This document shows, piece after piece, positions 24,495-35,561 of a DNA stretch of 46,485 bases (positions are counted from its first letter, which is position 1; each line of letters starts with the position of its first letter). The position numbers were made by a program, and so were the translations under genes. The notes below the pieces were generated by a model, which searched no databases, had not been told where the DNA came from, and saw only the letters and a list, made by a program, of their open reading frames with translations. Origin of the DNA: DYFX01 sp964400625 (GTDB lineage Bacteria > Patescibacteriota > Patescibacteriia > SG8-24 > DYFX01); assembly GCA_964400625.1 (NCBI GenBank), contig CAYNUS010000009.1, positions 1-46,485 on the forward strand, read 5' to 3'.

Positions 24495-26000
24495 ATGAAG
24501 CATCGATACTCCTGGCATCTGCTCGCCTGCGCGGCGCTCCTCGCCGCCGCCTTCCTCATCTTCCGCCGCCCCGGCCCCGCGCCGGGGCCGGCGGAGGCGC
24601 CCGCTCCGACGGTCAAGGAGACCGGCGTGACGCGCACGTACGACGTCGTCGCGGCGCCCGTCGCCTGGGAACTCCGGCCCGGGCTCGTGACCGACGCCTA
24701 CGCTTACGACGGCACCGTCCCCGGCACGGAGATCCGCGTGACGCGCGGGGACCGCGTGAAGGTGACGCTGACCAACAAGCTCGACGAGCCGACCACGATC
24801 CATTGGCACGGCGTCCGCGTGCCGGCCGGCATGGATGGCGTGCCGATGGTGAGCCAGGAACCGGTCCCGCCAGGCGGCACGTTCACCTATGAGTTCGTCG
24901 TCCCCGACGCGGGGACCTTCTTCTACCACTCGCACGTGCATGCGGACGAGCAGGTCGACCGCGGCTTGTACGGCGCGTTCATCGTCGAACCGGCGGAAGG
25001 CGCGATCCCCGACGCCGTCATCGCGCTCGACGACTGGCTCTTGGACCCGTCAGGCAAGCGCTTGGACACCGTGCATACGCTCGCCGAGACGGAGGCTGAC
25101 AACCTGCTCGATTCGGTCTCGGAATCGGTCCGGCCGGCGACGGCGGCGGGGCACATGATGCCGGACGGCACGATGATGGGCGGCATGGCGCATCAGGGCA
25201 TGATGCATCACGCCTACGACCCGAACATGAACGGCCGGTACGGCGGTACGCTGACCGCCAACGGCAAGACGGGCGACGCGGTCGCCCCGATCGCCGTCCC
25301 GCCGGGCGGCGCGCGCCTCCTGCGCCTCATCAACGCCTCGAACGCGATGACGCACGAGCTGAAGGCCGAAGACGGCCGCCTGCTCGAGATCGTCGCGGTC
25401 GACGGCACGGCCCTGCCGAAACCGATCAAGACCGGGGCGCTGACGCTGCCGCCGGCCAAGCGCTTCGACGTGCTGCTTCGCGACGCGGACGGCAAGCCCT
25501 GGGCGCTCCTCGAGAAGCGCGATGCCGGCAGCCTGCGCATCCCCGTGGCCATCTCCGGCGAGGCGGGACCGATGCCGTCGTTCGCGTCGGATGCGCCGGC
25601 GCCTCCGGACCTCCGCCGCCGCGCGCCGGATGCCGTCGTCGCGGTCGGCACCGACCGGATGATGGATCCGACGACCTGGACGATCAACGGCAAGCCGTAC
25701 GATATGGAGGGGGAGAACGACCCGCTCGCGACCTTCGCGAAGGGGACGTGGGTCAAGATCCGCTTCATGAACGGGACGCCGATGGCGCACCCGATGCACC
25801 TGCACGGCCAGTTCATGACGGTCATCGCCCGCGACGGCAAGGCGCCTTCGCAGTCGTACCGGCAGGACGTCGTCGTCGTACGCCCGAACGAGACGGTCGA
25901 CGTCGCCGTCCTGGCCGACAATCCCGGCGACTGGGTGTTGCACTGCCACAACCTCGAACATGAGGAGCATGGCCTGATGGCCAAGATCCGCGTCGAATGA
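24495..26000 (+). CDS. Membrane-anchored multicopper oxidase (CueO/laccase-like)
   Basis: 501 aa. One N-terminal anchor (LLACAALLAAAFLIF) then three cupredoxin domains. All four copper motifs are present: TIHWHG, FFYHSHVHAD, HPMHLHGQ and HCHNLEHEEHGLM, giving the T1 site and the T2/T3 trinuclear cluster. A Met/His-rich loop (residues about 217-236, GHMMPDGTMMGGMAHQGMMHH in parts) is like the methionine-rich insert of CueO that binds Cu(I). It should oxidise Cu(I) to the less toxic Cu(II) with O2, outside the membrane. A TATGCT -10-like element (24480-24485) lies 9 nt before the ATG. The need for O2 is notable in a CPR-type genome. Confidence 0.95.
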   Translation: MKHRYSWHLLACAALLAAAFLIFRRPGPAPGPAEAPAPTVKETGVTRTYDVVAAPVAWELRPGLVTDAYAYDGTVPGTEIRVTRGDRVKVTLTNKLDEPTTIHWHGVRVPAGMDGVPMVSQEPVPPGGTFTYEFVVPDAGTFFYHSHVHADEQVDRGLYGAFIVEPAEGAIPDAVIALDDWLLDPSGKRLDTVHTLAETEADNLLDSVSESVRPATAAGHMMPDGTMMGGMAHQGMMHHAYDPNMNGRYGGTLTANGKTGDAVAPIAVPPGGARLLRLINASNAMTHELKAEDGRLLEIVAVDGTALPKPIKTGALTLPPAKRFDVLLRDADGKPWALLEKRDAGSLRIPVAISGEAGPMPSFASDAPAPPDLRRRAPDAVVAVGTDRMMDPTTWTINGKPYDMEGENDPLATFAKGTWVKIRFMNGTPMAHPMHLHGQFMTVIARDGKAPSQSYRQDVVVVRPNETVDVAVLADNPGDWVLHCHNLEHEEHGLMAKIRVE

Positions 26001-26008
26001 TGCCCGCA

Positions 26009-26030
26009 AAGCCCGCCTTCCGGCGGACTT
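26009..26030 (+). terminator. Weak terminator/attenuator between MCO and CopB genes
   Basis: Hairpin of about 7 bp (GCCCGCC/GGCGGAC-type arms around a TTCC loop) followed by CTTTGCT. The T tract is short, so partial read-through is likely. Confidence 0.45.
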
Positions 26031-26047
26031 TGCTATACTTCTTCCAT

Positions 26048-28147
26048 ATGACCTACGCCTGCCCCATGCACCCTGAAGTCCGGAGCGACCGCGAAGGGCG
26101 CTGTCCCGAATGCGGGATGGAGCTCGTGCCGATGAAGGAAAGGATGGCCGCGCACGGCGGGCACGCGCCCGCGCCGCATGGCGCCGCGGACAAGCACCAG
26201 GGCCATTCCACCGCGACGTTCGCGCGCAAGTTCGTCGTCTGCCTCGTCCTGACGATTCCCGTCGTCCTGTATTCCGGGATCGTCCCGGCGCTCTCCGGCT
26301 GGCGCCCGCCCGCCTTCCCCGGCTCGGACGCCCTTCCGGCCCTCCTCGCGAGCGCCGTCTTCTTCTATGGAGGATGGACGTTCCTCGCCGGCGGCTTCCG
26401 CGAGGTGCGGGGCCGCAGGCCCGGCATGATGACGCTCATCTCGCTGGCGGTGCTCGCGGCCTACGGCTTCAGCCTCTGGTCGACCTTCGCGGGCGGCGGC
26501 GAGACGCTCTACTGGGAGCTGACGACCCTCATCACCATCATGCTGCTCGGCCACTGGCTCGAGATGCGCGCGGTCGCGGGCACGAGCGGAGCGCTGAAGG
26601 AACTGGCCAAGCTGCTGCCTGACGAGGTGGAAGTCATCCGCGGCGGCGCGAACGCGAAGATCCCGCTCTCCGAGCTGCGCGAAGGCGATCGCTTCATCGT
26701 CCGTCCCGGCGGCAAGATCGCCGCCGACGGCGAGATCGTCGACGGCGCTTCGGACGTGAACGAGGCGATGGTCACCGGCGAATCGCGTCCGGTCCGGAAA
26801 GCCGCCGGCGCGCGCGTCATCGCCGGCACGGTCAACGGCGACGGCGCGCTCACGGTCCGCGTCGACGCCATCGGCGAGGGGACCTTCTTGTCCGGCGTGA
26901 TGCGCCTGGTCGCCGAGGCGCAGGCCTCGAAATCGAACCTGCAGATCCTCTCGGACCGCGCGGCGATGATCCTCACCTACGTCGCGGTCGCCGCCGGCCT
27001 CGCCACGCTCGCCGCGTGGCTCGCTTTCTCCGACCCGGCTTTCGCGGTCGAACGCATGGTCGCGGTCCTGGTCGTCGCCTGCCCGCACGCCCTCGGCCTG
27101 GCGGTGCCGCTCGTGGCCTCCATCTCCACCATGATGGCCGCCAAGAACGGGTTCCTGGTGAAGCGCCGGCTGGCGCTCGAGGCAGCGCGCGACGTCGACG
27201 TCGTGCTGTTCGACAAGACCGGCACGCTCACGAAGGGGGAATACGGCGTCGATCGCGTCTGGTCCGCCGAGCCCGGGAATGAGGACGAAGTCCTGGCGCT
27301 CGCGGCCGCCGTCGATGCCGCGTCGGAACACGTCGTGGCGAAAGCCATCGTCGCGGCCGCGGCGCGGCAAGGGATCGCCGTCCCGCCGTCCGCCGCTTTC
27401 GGGCGCGTGCCCGGCAAGGGCGTCAAGGGCGAGGTCGGCGGCCGCACGATCGAGGTCGGCGGACTTCCGGAGGCCGGCGTGCCTGGGCCCATGGGGGCGG
27501 AGATCGCCGCCGAGAACGCCAAGGGCAAGACGATCGTCCAGGTGGTCCGCGACGGCGCCCTCATCGGCGCGATCGCGCTCTCCGACGTGATCCGCGAGGA
27601 ATCGCGCGAGGCGATCGGGAAGCTGAAGGCCATGGGCGTGCGCGTCGCGATGGTCACCGGCGATTCGGAGGACGTGGCCTCCTGGGTGGCGAAGGAGCTC
27701 GGCATCGACGAGACGTTCGCGCGCGTGATGCCCGAGGAGAAGGCCGGCAAGGTGAAGCTGCTCCAAGGGAAGGGCCTGAAGGTCGCCATGGTCGGCGACG
27801 GCATCAACGACGCGCCGGCGCTCACGCAGGCGGACCTCGGCGTCGCCGTCGGCGCGGGCACGAACGTCGCGATCGAATCGGCCGGCATCATCCTCTTCCG
27901 GAACGATCCGCGCGACATCCCCAAGGTCATCCGCCTCTCGCGCCTGACGTACGCCAAGATGATCCAGAACCTCTTCTGGGCGACCGGGTACAACGTCGTC
28001 GCGCTTCCCCTCGCGGCGGGCGTCCTGGCGCCGCGCGGCATCCTGCTCGAACCGGCCCTCGCCGCGCTCTTCATGTCGCTCAGCACCGTCATCGTGGCGG
28101 CGAACGCCGTGCTCCTGCGCGGGCGCGGGCTCGGGGACCGGACCTGA
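26048..28147 (+). CDS. copB: CopB-type P-type ATPase (CPH motif)
   Basis: 699 aa from the ATG at 26048, 8 nt after a TATACT -10 (26034-26039). The N-terminus has a heavy-metal-binding YHS-like domain (YACPMHPEV...CPECGMELVPM) and a His-rich stretch (MAAHGGHAPAPHGAADKHQGH), both typical of CopB. The ion site in the membrane is CPH (VACPHALGLAVPL) instead of CPC; DKTGTLTKG and GDGINDAP are intact. CPH pumps move Cu(II), Cu(I) or Ag(I). The nucleotide-domain HP dipeptide, normally SEHP, reads SEHV here, so Pro is replaced; the His that contacts ATP is kept. Confidence 0.93.
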   Translation: MTYACPMHPEVRSDREGRCPECGMELVPMKERMAAHGGHAPAPHGAADKHQGHSTATFARKFVVCLVLTIPVVLYSGIVPALSGWRPPAFPGSDALPALLASAVFFYGGWTFLAGGFREVRGRRPGMMTLISLAVLAAYGFSLWSTFAGGGETLYWELTTLITIMLLGHWLEMRAVAGTSGALKELAKLLPDEVEVIRGGANAKIPLSELREGDRFIVRPGGKIAADGEIVDGASDVNEAMVTGESRPVRKAAGARVIAGTVNGDGALTVRVDAIGEGTFLSGVMRLVAEAQASKSNLQILSDRAAMILTYVAVAAGLATLAAWLAFSDPAFAVERMVAVLVVACPHALGLAVPLVASISTMMAAKNGFLVKRRLALEAARDVDVVLFDKTGTLTKGEYGVDRVWSAEPGNEDEVLALAAAVDAASEHVVAKAIVAAAARQGIAVPPSAAFGRVPGKGVKGEVGGRTIEVGGLPEAGVPGPMGAEIAAENAKGKTIVQVVRDGALIGAIALSDVIREESREAIGKLKAMGVRVAMVTGDSEDVASWVAKELGIDETFARVMPEEKAGKVKLLQGKGLKVAMVGDGINDAPALTQADLGVAVGAGTNVAIESAGIILFRNDPRDIPKVIRLSRLTYAKMIQNLFWATGYNVVALPLAAGVLAPRGILLEPALAALFMSLSTVIVAANAVLLRGRGLGDRT

Positions 28148-28194
28148 AAGGGGACGCCTGCGCCCCGTCGTAGTCGTGTATACTGTCCGGGCAT

Positions 28195-28596
28195 ATGGAA
28201 CTTCGTCCACAGGAGGGAATCGCGCGGTCGACGGCCAAGCTGGTCCTTGGCGCGTTCGCGTTCCTGCTCTTCGCCTCGTTCCTGGTCATGCCGTGCATGC
28301 CGACCAAGGCCGCGGCGTCGGCGCTGTTCAGTTCCGCCGCCGGCCCGCAGGCCTGCCAGGAGCAGAAGCTCTTCAAGCCGATCGCCGCCCCGACGGAAAT
28401 CGAGACGCTGCCGGCCGTCGAGACGTTCCGCTTCCTCGTCGCGCTCTCCTTCGCCGCGATCGCGCTCGCGCCCCTGGCCGCGCGGAGCGTCCGTGTCCGC
28501 CCCGAAGCCGCGGTGCGGATCCGCGCGGGCACGCTCCCGTTCGCCACGTCCGATCCGCCGAGGCTTCCCGCCTTCGGAGCGCTCCGCGACGCCTAG
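28195..28596 (+). CDS. Small two-TM membrane protein, copper-island border
   Basis: 133 aa; a TATACT -10 (28179-28184) lies 10 nt before the ATG. Two membrane segments (LVLGAFAFLLFASFLVM and FRFLVALSFAAIALAPLAA) enclose an extracytoplasmic loop with two Cys (MPCMPTK, QACQEQ), followed by an Arg-rich cytoplasmic tail. The topology repeats that of the 114-aa protein at 19593. The Met/Cys cluster PCMPT could hold copper, an inference from context. No family recognised. Confidence 0.7.
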   Translation: MELRPQEGIARSTAKLVLGAFAFLLFASFLVMPCMPTKAAASALFSSAAGPQACQEQKLFKPIAAPTEIETLPAVETFRFLVALSFAAIALAPLAARSVRVRPEAAVRIRAGTLPFATSDPPRLPAFGALRDA

Positions 28597-28642
28597 CGTC
28601 GCGCTTCGGAACGACGGCCTTTCACTCCACTCATCATCCGTT

Positions 28643-29392
28643 ATGGACAACGACACGAAGTTCTCGATGCAGCTCTCCGTCAAGCAGATCTTCCTCGCCG
28701 GCGTCGCGGCCGGCGTCGCGGCCATCGCCGTGCTCGGCCTCATCCTCATGATGGCCAAGGGCATCGACGCCTCCGACTGGTTCTCGGGTTCCGCCCGCGT
28801 CCCCGCCGCCCCGTCCGCTCCGCTCGCTCCGGCCGACCCGGGCGCGCCGTCCGTCGGCGTCGTCACGCCGGTCAACGACCAGGACCATGTCCGCGGCGAC
28901 AAGAACGCGCCGGTCACCATCATCGAATACTCCGACTACGAGTGCCCGTTCTGCTCGCGCTTCCACCCGACGCTCGTCCAGCTCATGAACGAGTATAAGG
29001 GCAAGGTGAAGTGGGTCTACCGCCACTTCCCGCTCTCCTCGATCCACCCGAACGCGCAGAAGGCCGCCGAGGCCGCCGAGTGCGCCGGCGAGCAGGGCAA
29101 GTTCTGGGAGATGACCGACAAGATGTTCGAGAAGCAGGCGATGGGCCTCGGTCCGACCCAGCTTCCGACCTACGCCACCGAAGCCGGCGTGAAGGACATG
29201 AAGAAGTTCAACGACTGCCTCACCTCCGGCAAGTACGCCGCGCGCGTGGCGTCCGACATGGCCAGCGGAGAAGCCGCGGGCGTGACCGGCACCCCGGGCT
29301 CGATCGTCCTCGGTCCGAACGGCGAGCAGGAGCTCATCCCGGGCGCCCTCCCGTACGAGTCCGTCAAGCAGATCGTCGACTCCCTCCTGTAA
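28643..29392 (+). CDS. DsbA-like thiol oxidoreductase, copper island
   Basis: 249 aa from the ATG at 28643. An N-terminal anchor (IFLAGVAAGVAAIAVLGLILMM), an Ala/Pro linker and a Thioredoxin_4/DsbA domain: VTIIEYSDYECPFCSRFHPTL with active site CPFC near residue 101, FPLSSIHPNAQKAAEAAECAGEQGKFWEMTDKMF, and the cis-Pro loop GTPGSI. It is the second DsbA-like gene in the window and differs in its linker and cis-Pro loop from the first (GTPTFF). It may keep periplasm-side thiols oxidised under copper stress. A strong terminator closes the copper island. Confidence 0.9.
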   Translation: MDNDTKFSMQLSVKQIFLAGVAAGVAAIAVLGLILMMAKGIDASDWFSGSARVPAAPSAPLAPADPGAPSVGVVTPVNDQDHVRGDKNAPVTIIEYSDYECPFCSRFHPTLVQLMNEYKGKVKWVYRHFPLSSIHPNAQKAAEAAECAGEQGKFWEMTDKMFEKQAMGLGPTQLPTYATEAGVKDMKKFNDCLTSGKYAARVASDMASGEAAGVTGTPGSIVLGPNGEQELIPGALPYESVKQIVDSLL

Positions 29393-29406
29393 TCCGGGAA
29401 GGAAAG

Positions 29407-29440
29407 ACCGCCCCGACTTCCGTCGGGGCGGTTTCGTTTT
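29407..29440 (+). terminator. Terminator closing the copper island
   Basis: 11-bp stem (29407-29417 / 29422-29432, loop TTCC) followed by a T-rich tract. Confidence 0.85.
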
Positions 29441-29460
29441 CGTGGCGTCCTCCGGAAAAG

Positions 29461-29488
29461 AAAAAACCGGCCTTCAGAGGAAGGCCGG
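29461..29488 (-). terminator. Terminator at the end of the 228-aa gene
   Basis: 8-bp stem CCGGCCTT/AAGGCCGG (29467-29474 / 29481-29488) followed on the minus strand by six T residues; it contains the stop codon. Confidence 0.8.
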
Positions 29489-30160
29489 GTCGACGCAGCG
29501 GGCCGCCGCTCCCGGCGGGGGAGGCGGCCTGCGCCGGGATTCGTAGGGCGCGAGTTCGAGGACTTCCTCGATGTCCTCGTCGCCCAGCGAGATGCCGTCC
29601 GATGACGCCGGATCGAGGTCGTCGCAGAAGGCGTCGAAGTCGGCGCACATGCGGGCGATCTCGTCGTCGGTGGCGGTCGGCTTCTCGTCGCCGCCCGTTT
29701 CCGGCTCGTAGGATCCGTTCTCGAGCCGGATGACGTCGGCGGGCGCGTGGCGCCAGGCGATGCGGATCTCGCCGATGTCCGCGCACCAGCTGCGTCCGCG
29801 CAGGCGCTGCGCCTCGCCGACGACCGTCTCGAGCGCGATACGGTCGCAGTCGCGTCCTTGTCGGTCGCGCGTGGGACGCAGCGCCAGCACGTAGACGTAC
29901 AGGTGGCCGTAGGGTCCATAGTCCCGCACGACGCGGTCGTAGGTGACATGGATGCCGACGGGTTCGCCGGCGGCCTCCACGTGCGCGACGGTCAGGACGA
30001 AGTCCAACCGCTTGCAGATGACGGCGCCGGCCTCGTCGGCGGCGTCCCAGTCCACCGGACGCTCCATGCCCAGTTCGAGCAGGATTTCCGGATTCGCGGG
30101 ATCGAAACCGAGGTCAATGAGCGTCGCGTACGCGAAGCGGTTCTTGGGGCGTTCTGACAT
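29474..30160 (-). CDS. Hypothetical protein
   Basis: 228 aa from the ATG at 30160, with a strong GGGAGGA site 6 nt upstream. The first 150 residues look like a compact alpha/beta domain (FAYATLIDLGFDPANPEILLELGMERPVDW, GAVICKRLDFVLTVAHVEA, HLYVYVLALRPTRDRQG, DIGEIRIAWRH). The C-terminal part is acidic and probably flexible (DDEIARMCADFDAFCDDLDPASSDGISLGDEDIEE), ending in a Pro run. No signal or TM segment. Family not recognised. It lies next to another hypothetical gene of similar style (30223-30951), each with its own terminator. Confidence 0.65.
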   Translation of the reverse strand: MSERPKNRFAYATLIDLGFDPANPEILLELGMERPVDWDAADEAGAVICKRLDFVLTVAHVEAAGEPVGIHVTYDRVVRDYGPYGHLYVYVLALRPTRDRQGRDCDRIALETVVGEAQRLRGRSWCADIGEIRIAWRHAPADVIRLENGSYEPETGGDEKPTATDDEIARMCADFDAFCDDLDPASSDGISLGDEDIEEVLELAPYESRRRPPPPPGAAARCVDPAFL

Positions 30161-30206
30161 GGCTTCCTCCCTTGCCTGCGGCAGGCACGAACGCCGCACG
30201 ATAACG

Positions 30207-30233
30207 TAAAAACGGCCCCGTGTCAAGGGCCGT
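30207..30233 (-). terminator. Terminator at the end of the 242-aa gene
   Basis: 7-bp stem ACGGCCC/GGGCCGT (30212-30218 / 30227-30233) followed on the minus strand by T residues; it overlaps the last codons. Confidence 0.75.
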
Positions 30234-30951
30234 ATCCGTTCCGGTCGCCCTCGATGGCGGCGCGGATGAGGTCGTGCCAGCCGTCGTCGAGGCGCGCGCC
30301 GCAAGGGTCGTAGCGGGGGAATTCCCCGGCGTGAAGGTCCGTGCGCGAGGCCCAGACGAAGAGGAGGTCCGGCAGGTCCGGATCGCGGTCCTCGACGTGG
30401 AAATCGAGGAGGAGCAGCCGAGCGCCGCCGCCTTCGAGCCGCGCGATCAGCGCGCCGCGTCCGGAGCGGCCGAAGAGGATCGTCTTGCCGAGCGTGCCGG
30501 CGGCGTTCGCGGCGGTGCGGGTCACGGCGCTCACCCAGCGATGGGCGCTCCGCGTTTCCGACCACGCCGCGTATCCGCGGAGCAGCTCGGTGCGGTCCTG
30601 GTGCCGGCGGATGCCGACGCGCGGGCCTTCGGCCATCAGGCAGGTGTTTTCCAGTCCGGGCGCCATCGGTTCTCCGGCCTCGCGCAGGCGGATGGTCCGC
30701 CGCTGGCCGGCCGGGCCGATCGCGTCGTTGAAGAGCGCGGAAGCCCCGAACAGGAAGCGCGCCGTTCCGCGCGGCTGGAGGTACGCCTCGTCCCGATGGA
30801 GGAGTCCGTAGGTCTCTTCCGGGCCGTCCATCGGCCCCACGCAGTGCGCGGGTCCGAGCGTGAAACCGCGACCGTCGCCGGCGCGCGCGACGGCGTAGGC
30901 GGGGATGAGCAGCGAACCGGTCTCTTCGAGCGCGGAGAGGTCGATCGGCAT
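30223..30951 (-). CDS. Hypothetical protein
   Basis: 242 aa from the ATG at 30951 with an AAAGGAA site upstream. The sequence is rich in Arg, Gly and Ala and lacks signal or membrane segments. Stretches such as IPAYAVARAGDGRGFTLGPAHCVGPMDGPEETYGLLHRDEAYL and LLLLDFHVEDRDPDLPDLLFVWASRTDLHAGEFPRYDP, seen in outline, suggest a beta-rich soluble fold. I recognise no family. It runs divergent to valS. Confidence 0.62.
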   Translation of the reverse strand: MPIDLSALEETGSLLIPAYAVARAGDGRGFTLGPAHCVGPMDGPEETYGLLHRDEAYLQPRGTARFLFGASALFNDAIGPAGQRRTIRLREAGEPMAPGLENTCLMAEGPRVGIRRHQDRTELLRGYAAWSETRSAHRWVSAVTRTAANAAGTLGKTILFGRSGRGALIARLEGGGARLLLLDFHVEDRDPDLPDLLFVWASRTDLHAGEFPRYDPCGARLDDGWHDLIRAAIEGDRNGYGP

Positions 30952-31022
30952 GGCGGTTCCTTTCGGGAGGGGTAAAGGGCGACCGGCCACTCCACAGGAA
31001 AATCGCGTCCATGTCAATACGC

Positions 31023-31051
31023 TTGAAGCGGCGGCTCCGGCGCGCTAGGAT
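31023..31051 (+). promoter_or_regulatory. Leaderless valS promoter
   Basis: TTGAAG (31023-31028), 17-bp spacer, TAGGAT (31046-31051), then 7 nt to the ATG at 31059. Confidence 0.7.
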
Positions 31052-31058
31052 GCCTGAT

Positions 31059-33719
<2,661 letters not shown>

Positions 33720-33724
33720 AGCGA

Positions 33725-33751
33725 AACCGCCCGGACGCCCGGGCGGTTTTC
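33725..33751 (+). terminator. Terminator after valS
   Basis: 10-bp stem (33725-33734 / 33739-33748) followed by T residues that run into the next promoter. Confidence 0.88.
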
Positions 33752-33780
33752 TTGACAGGAAGCGTTTTTACGGGTATATT
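33752..33780 (+). promoter_or_regulatory. Near-consensus promoter of secreted protein gene
   Basis: TTGACA (33752-33757), 17-bp spacer, TATATT (33775-33780); the -35 begins within the T tract of the valS terminator. Start expected near 33787. Confidence 0.85.
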
Positions 33781-33810
33781 CTCGTGTCACATCCTCATGC
33801 ACGCCCTCCT

Positions 33811-34947
33811 ATGAAAAAGCTTCTCATCATCGGCGCCCTCGCCGTCCTCGCGCTCTCCGCGATCCCGTCCGCCCGCGCCGCCGTCCGTTACGGCGACCTC
33901 GTGAAGGGCACCGGCCCGACGGTCTATTTCGTGACCGGCGACCTCAAGCGCGTGGCGTTCAACGACGAGCAGGCGTTCAAGACCTGGTACCCCGACTTCG
34001 GCACGGTCCGGCAGATCCCGGACGCCGACGTCGCCGCGCTCCCGTTCGCGGGCCTTGCGCCGCTGCGCCCGGGCGTCCGCCCGATCAAGGCCGCGACCGA
34101 CGCGCGCGTCTACGCCATCGACCGCGACGGCGCGCTCCGCTGGCTCTCGTCCGAATCCGTCGCGCGCATGATCTACGGCGCCGACTGGGCATCGAAGGTC
34201 GCGGTCGTTTCCGATACGGAACTGGCCGCCTACGGCCGCGGCGCCGACGTGACCGCGCCCGGGCAGTACTGGTGGATGATCGAGCGCGACGCCTCCGCGC
34301 ACCTGAACGACGTCCACGCGCGGCGGCTCGCGGCCAAGGCGCTCGAGGCCAAGCCCTCCGTCACGCTCGCGAGCGCGACGCTTCCGCCGGCCCCGACCCG
34401 CATCATCATCATTCCGACCGTCGTGAACGACAACGGCGGCTACGGCAAGGAAGGCGACGTCGACTACCTCATCAATGGCGCGCTCGTCATGCCGCAGGAC
34501 GGCATCAACGTCCTGCCCGGCACCTACCGCCTGTACCACGGCGAGTTCCCGGGCTACGCCGTCTCCGCCTGGAGCGGCGACTGCGCGGCCGACGGCACCG
34601 TGACCGTCCCCGCGAACGCGACGCGCGCCTGCTTCATCACCTTCGACGACATCCCCGACAACCTGTACGGCAGCCGCTCCAACCGCCCGCCGACCCTGAC
34701 GCTCATCGCGTCGGTGCGGAACACGCGCGGCGGACGCCTCACCGACCAGGACATCAAGATGTTCATCGGGAGCATGCAGGTCGGCAGCGGTTTCCCTTCG
34801 ACGGTGAACGCCGACGACTACACGGTCTACCGCGTCGTGCCGCCGGGATATTCCGCCGCCCCGTGGACCGGGGACTGCACGCCCGAAGGCACGGTCGCCC
34901 TCCGCAACGGCGACCAGAAGACCTGCACGATCGTCTTCCGCGACTGA
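33811..34947 (+). CDS. Secreted surface protein with CPR-type N-terminal module and twin Cys-paired domains
   Basis: 378 aa from the ATG at 33811. Signal peptide MKKLLIIGALAVLALSAIPSARA. Residues about 25-190 match the module common in CPR surface proteins (VYFVTGDLKRVAFNDEQAFKTWYPDF, then RPIKAATDARVYAIDRDGALRWLSSESVARMIYGADWASKVAVVSD in outline). The C-terminal half has two related domains, each ending 'W.GDC...GTV.......C.I.F.D', i.e. one Cys pair per domain, similar to prealbumin-like or SpaA-type surface repeats. The first domain is preceded by a hydrophobic IIIIPTVV strand. It has one of the strongest promoters in the window, fitting an abundant cell-surface or S-layer-associated protein. 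Confidence 0.75.
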   Translation: MKKLLIIGALAVLALSAIPSARAAVRYGDLVKGTGPTVYFVTGDLKRVAFNDEQAFKTWYPDFGTVRQIPDADVAALPFAGLAPLRPGVRPIKAATDARVYAIDRDGALRWLSSESVARMIYGADWASKVAVVSDTELAAYGRGADVTAPGQYWWMIERDASAHLNDVHARRLAAKALEAKPSVTLASATLPPAPTRIIIIPTVVNDNGGYGKEGDVDYLINGALVMPQDGINVLPGTYRLYHGEFPGYAVSAWSGDCAADGTVTVPANATRACFITFDDIPDNLYGSRSNRPPTLTLIASVRNTRGGRLTDQDIKMFIGSMQVGSGFPSTVNADDYTVYRVVPPGYSAAPWTGDCTPEGTVALRNGDQKTCTIVFRD

Positions 34948-34959
34948 TATCGCGCACGG

Positions 34960-34988
34960 CCGCCTGACATTGACGTCAGGCGGTTTTT
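34960..34988 (+). terminator. Terminator after secreted protein gene
   Basis: 9-bp stem CCGCCTGAC/GTCAGGCGG (34960-34968 / 34975-34983) followed by five T residues. Confidence 0.88.
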
Positions 34989-35025
34989 CGCCTACTCTCG
35001 CGCCAGCACCTTGAAAGGAGCCGTC

Positions 35026-35538
35026 ATGAAGAAGGTCCTCGCCGTCGTCGCGTCCATCCTGAGTCCCGTCATCGGCGCTCTCGGCACGAAGCTGTACTTC
35101 GACCGCAAGGCGCGGCGCGCGGCGGCCGAGGCGCGTCCGAAGATCGAGGCCTTGCTCGACGAGATGATCGGCGCCGTCCGGAGCCACAAGGGTCCGCTCG
35201 ACAAGATCGTCGGCACGAACACGACGAAGGTCGTCAACGACGTGAAGCGCGACCGCGACCTCAGCGTGCGCGCCGGCGGCACCTTCTGGTCGATCGACGT
35301 CTCGACGATGCTCGTCGGCAAGAAGCGGGGCCGCGTCTGCGTGCGCATCCATCGGAGCCGCGGCGACGCGGCCCTCCACGTCTACTGGCCTGATATCGTC
35401 GAGTACTGGCCCCTGGAGCCGTGGCTCCAGGAGCGCCTCGAGCGCCTCGACGCGCTGGTCGGAACGGCCAGCCGCAGCGCGGCGTTCGCGCGCCGCTACC
35501 CGGACCCCGGCGACTCGGAGCCGCCGACGTCCAACTGA
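35026..35538 (+). CDS. Small membrane-anchored hypothetical protein 1 of 4
   Basis: 170 aa from the ATG at 35026, with GAAAGGAG 5 nt upstream. An N-terminal hydrophobic helix (VLAVVASILSPVIGALGTKLYF) is followed directly by a basic stop-transfer stretch (DRKARRAAAEARPK), so the rest is probably cytoplasmic. The soluble part is about 120 aa (FWSIDVSTMLVGKKRGRVCVRIHRS, HVYWPDIVEYWPLEPWLQERLERLDALV). Three more genes of the same plan follow (35629, 36167, 36677). No family recognised. Confidence 0.7.
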   Translation: MKKVLAVVASILSPVIGALGTKLYFDRKARRAAAEARPKIEALLDEMIGAVRSHKGPLDKIVGTNTTKVVNDVKRDRDLSVRAGGTFWSIDVSTMLVGKKRGRVCVRIHRSRGDAALHVYWPDIVEYWPLEPWLQERLERLDALVGTASRSAAFARRYPDPGDSEPPTSN

Positions 35539-35561
35539 GCGGTTTCGCTCCTCGCGTACAT

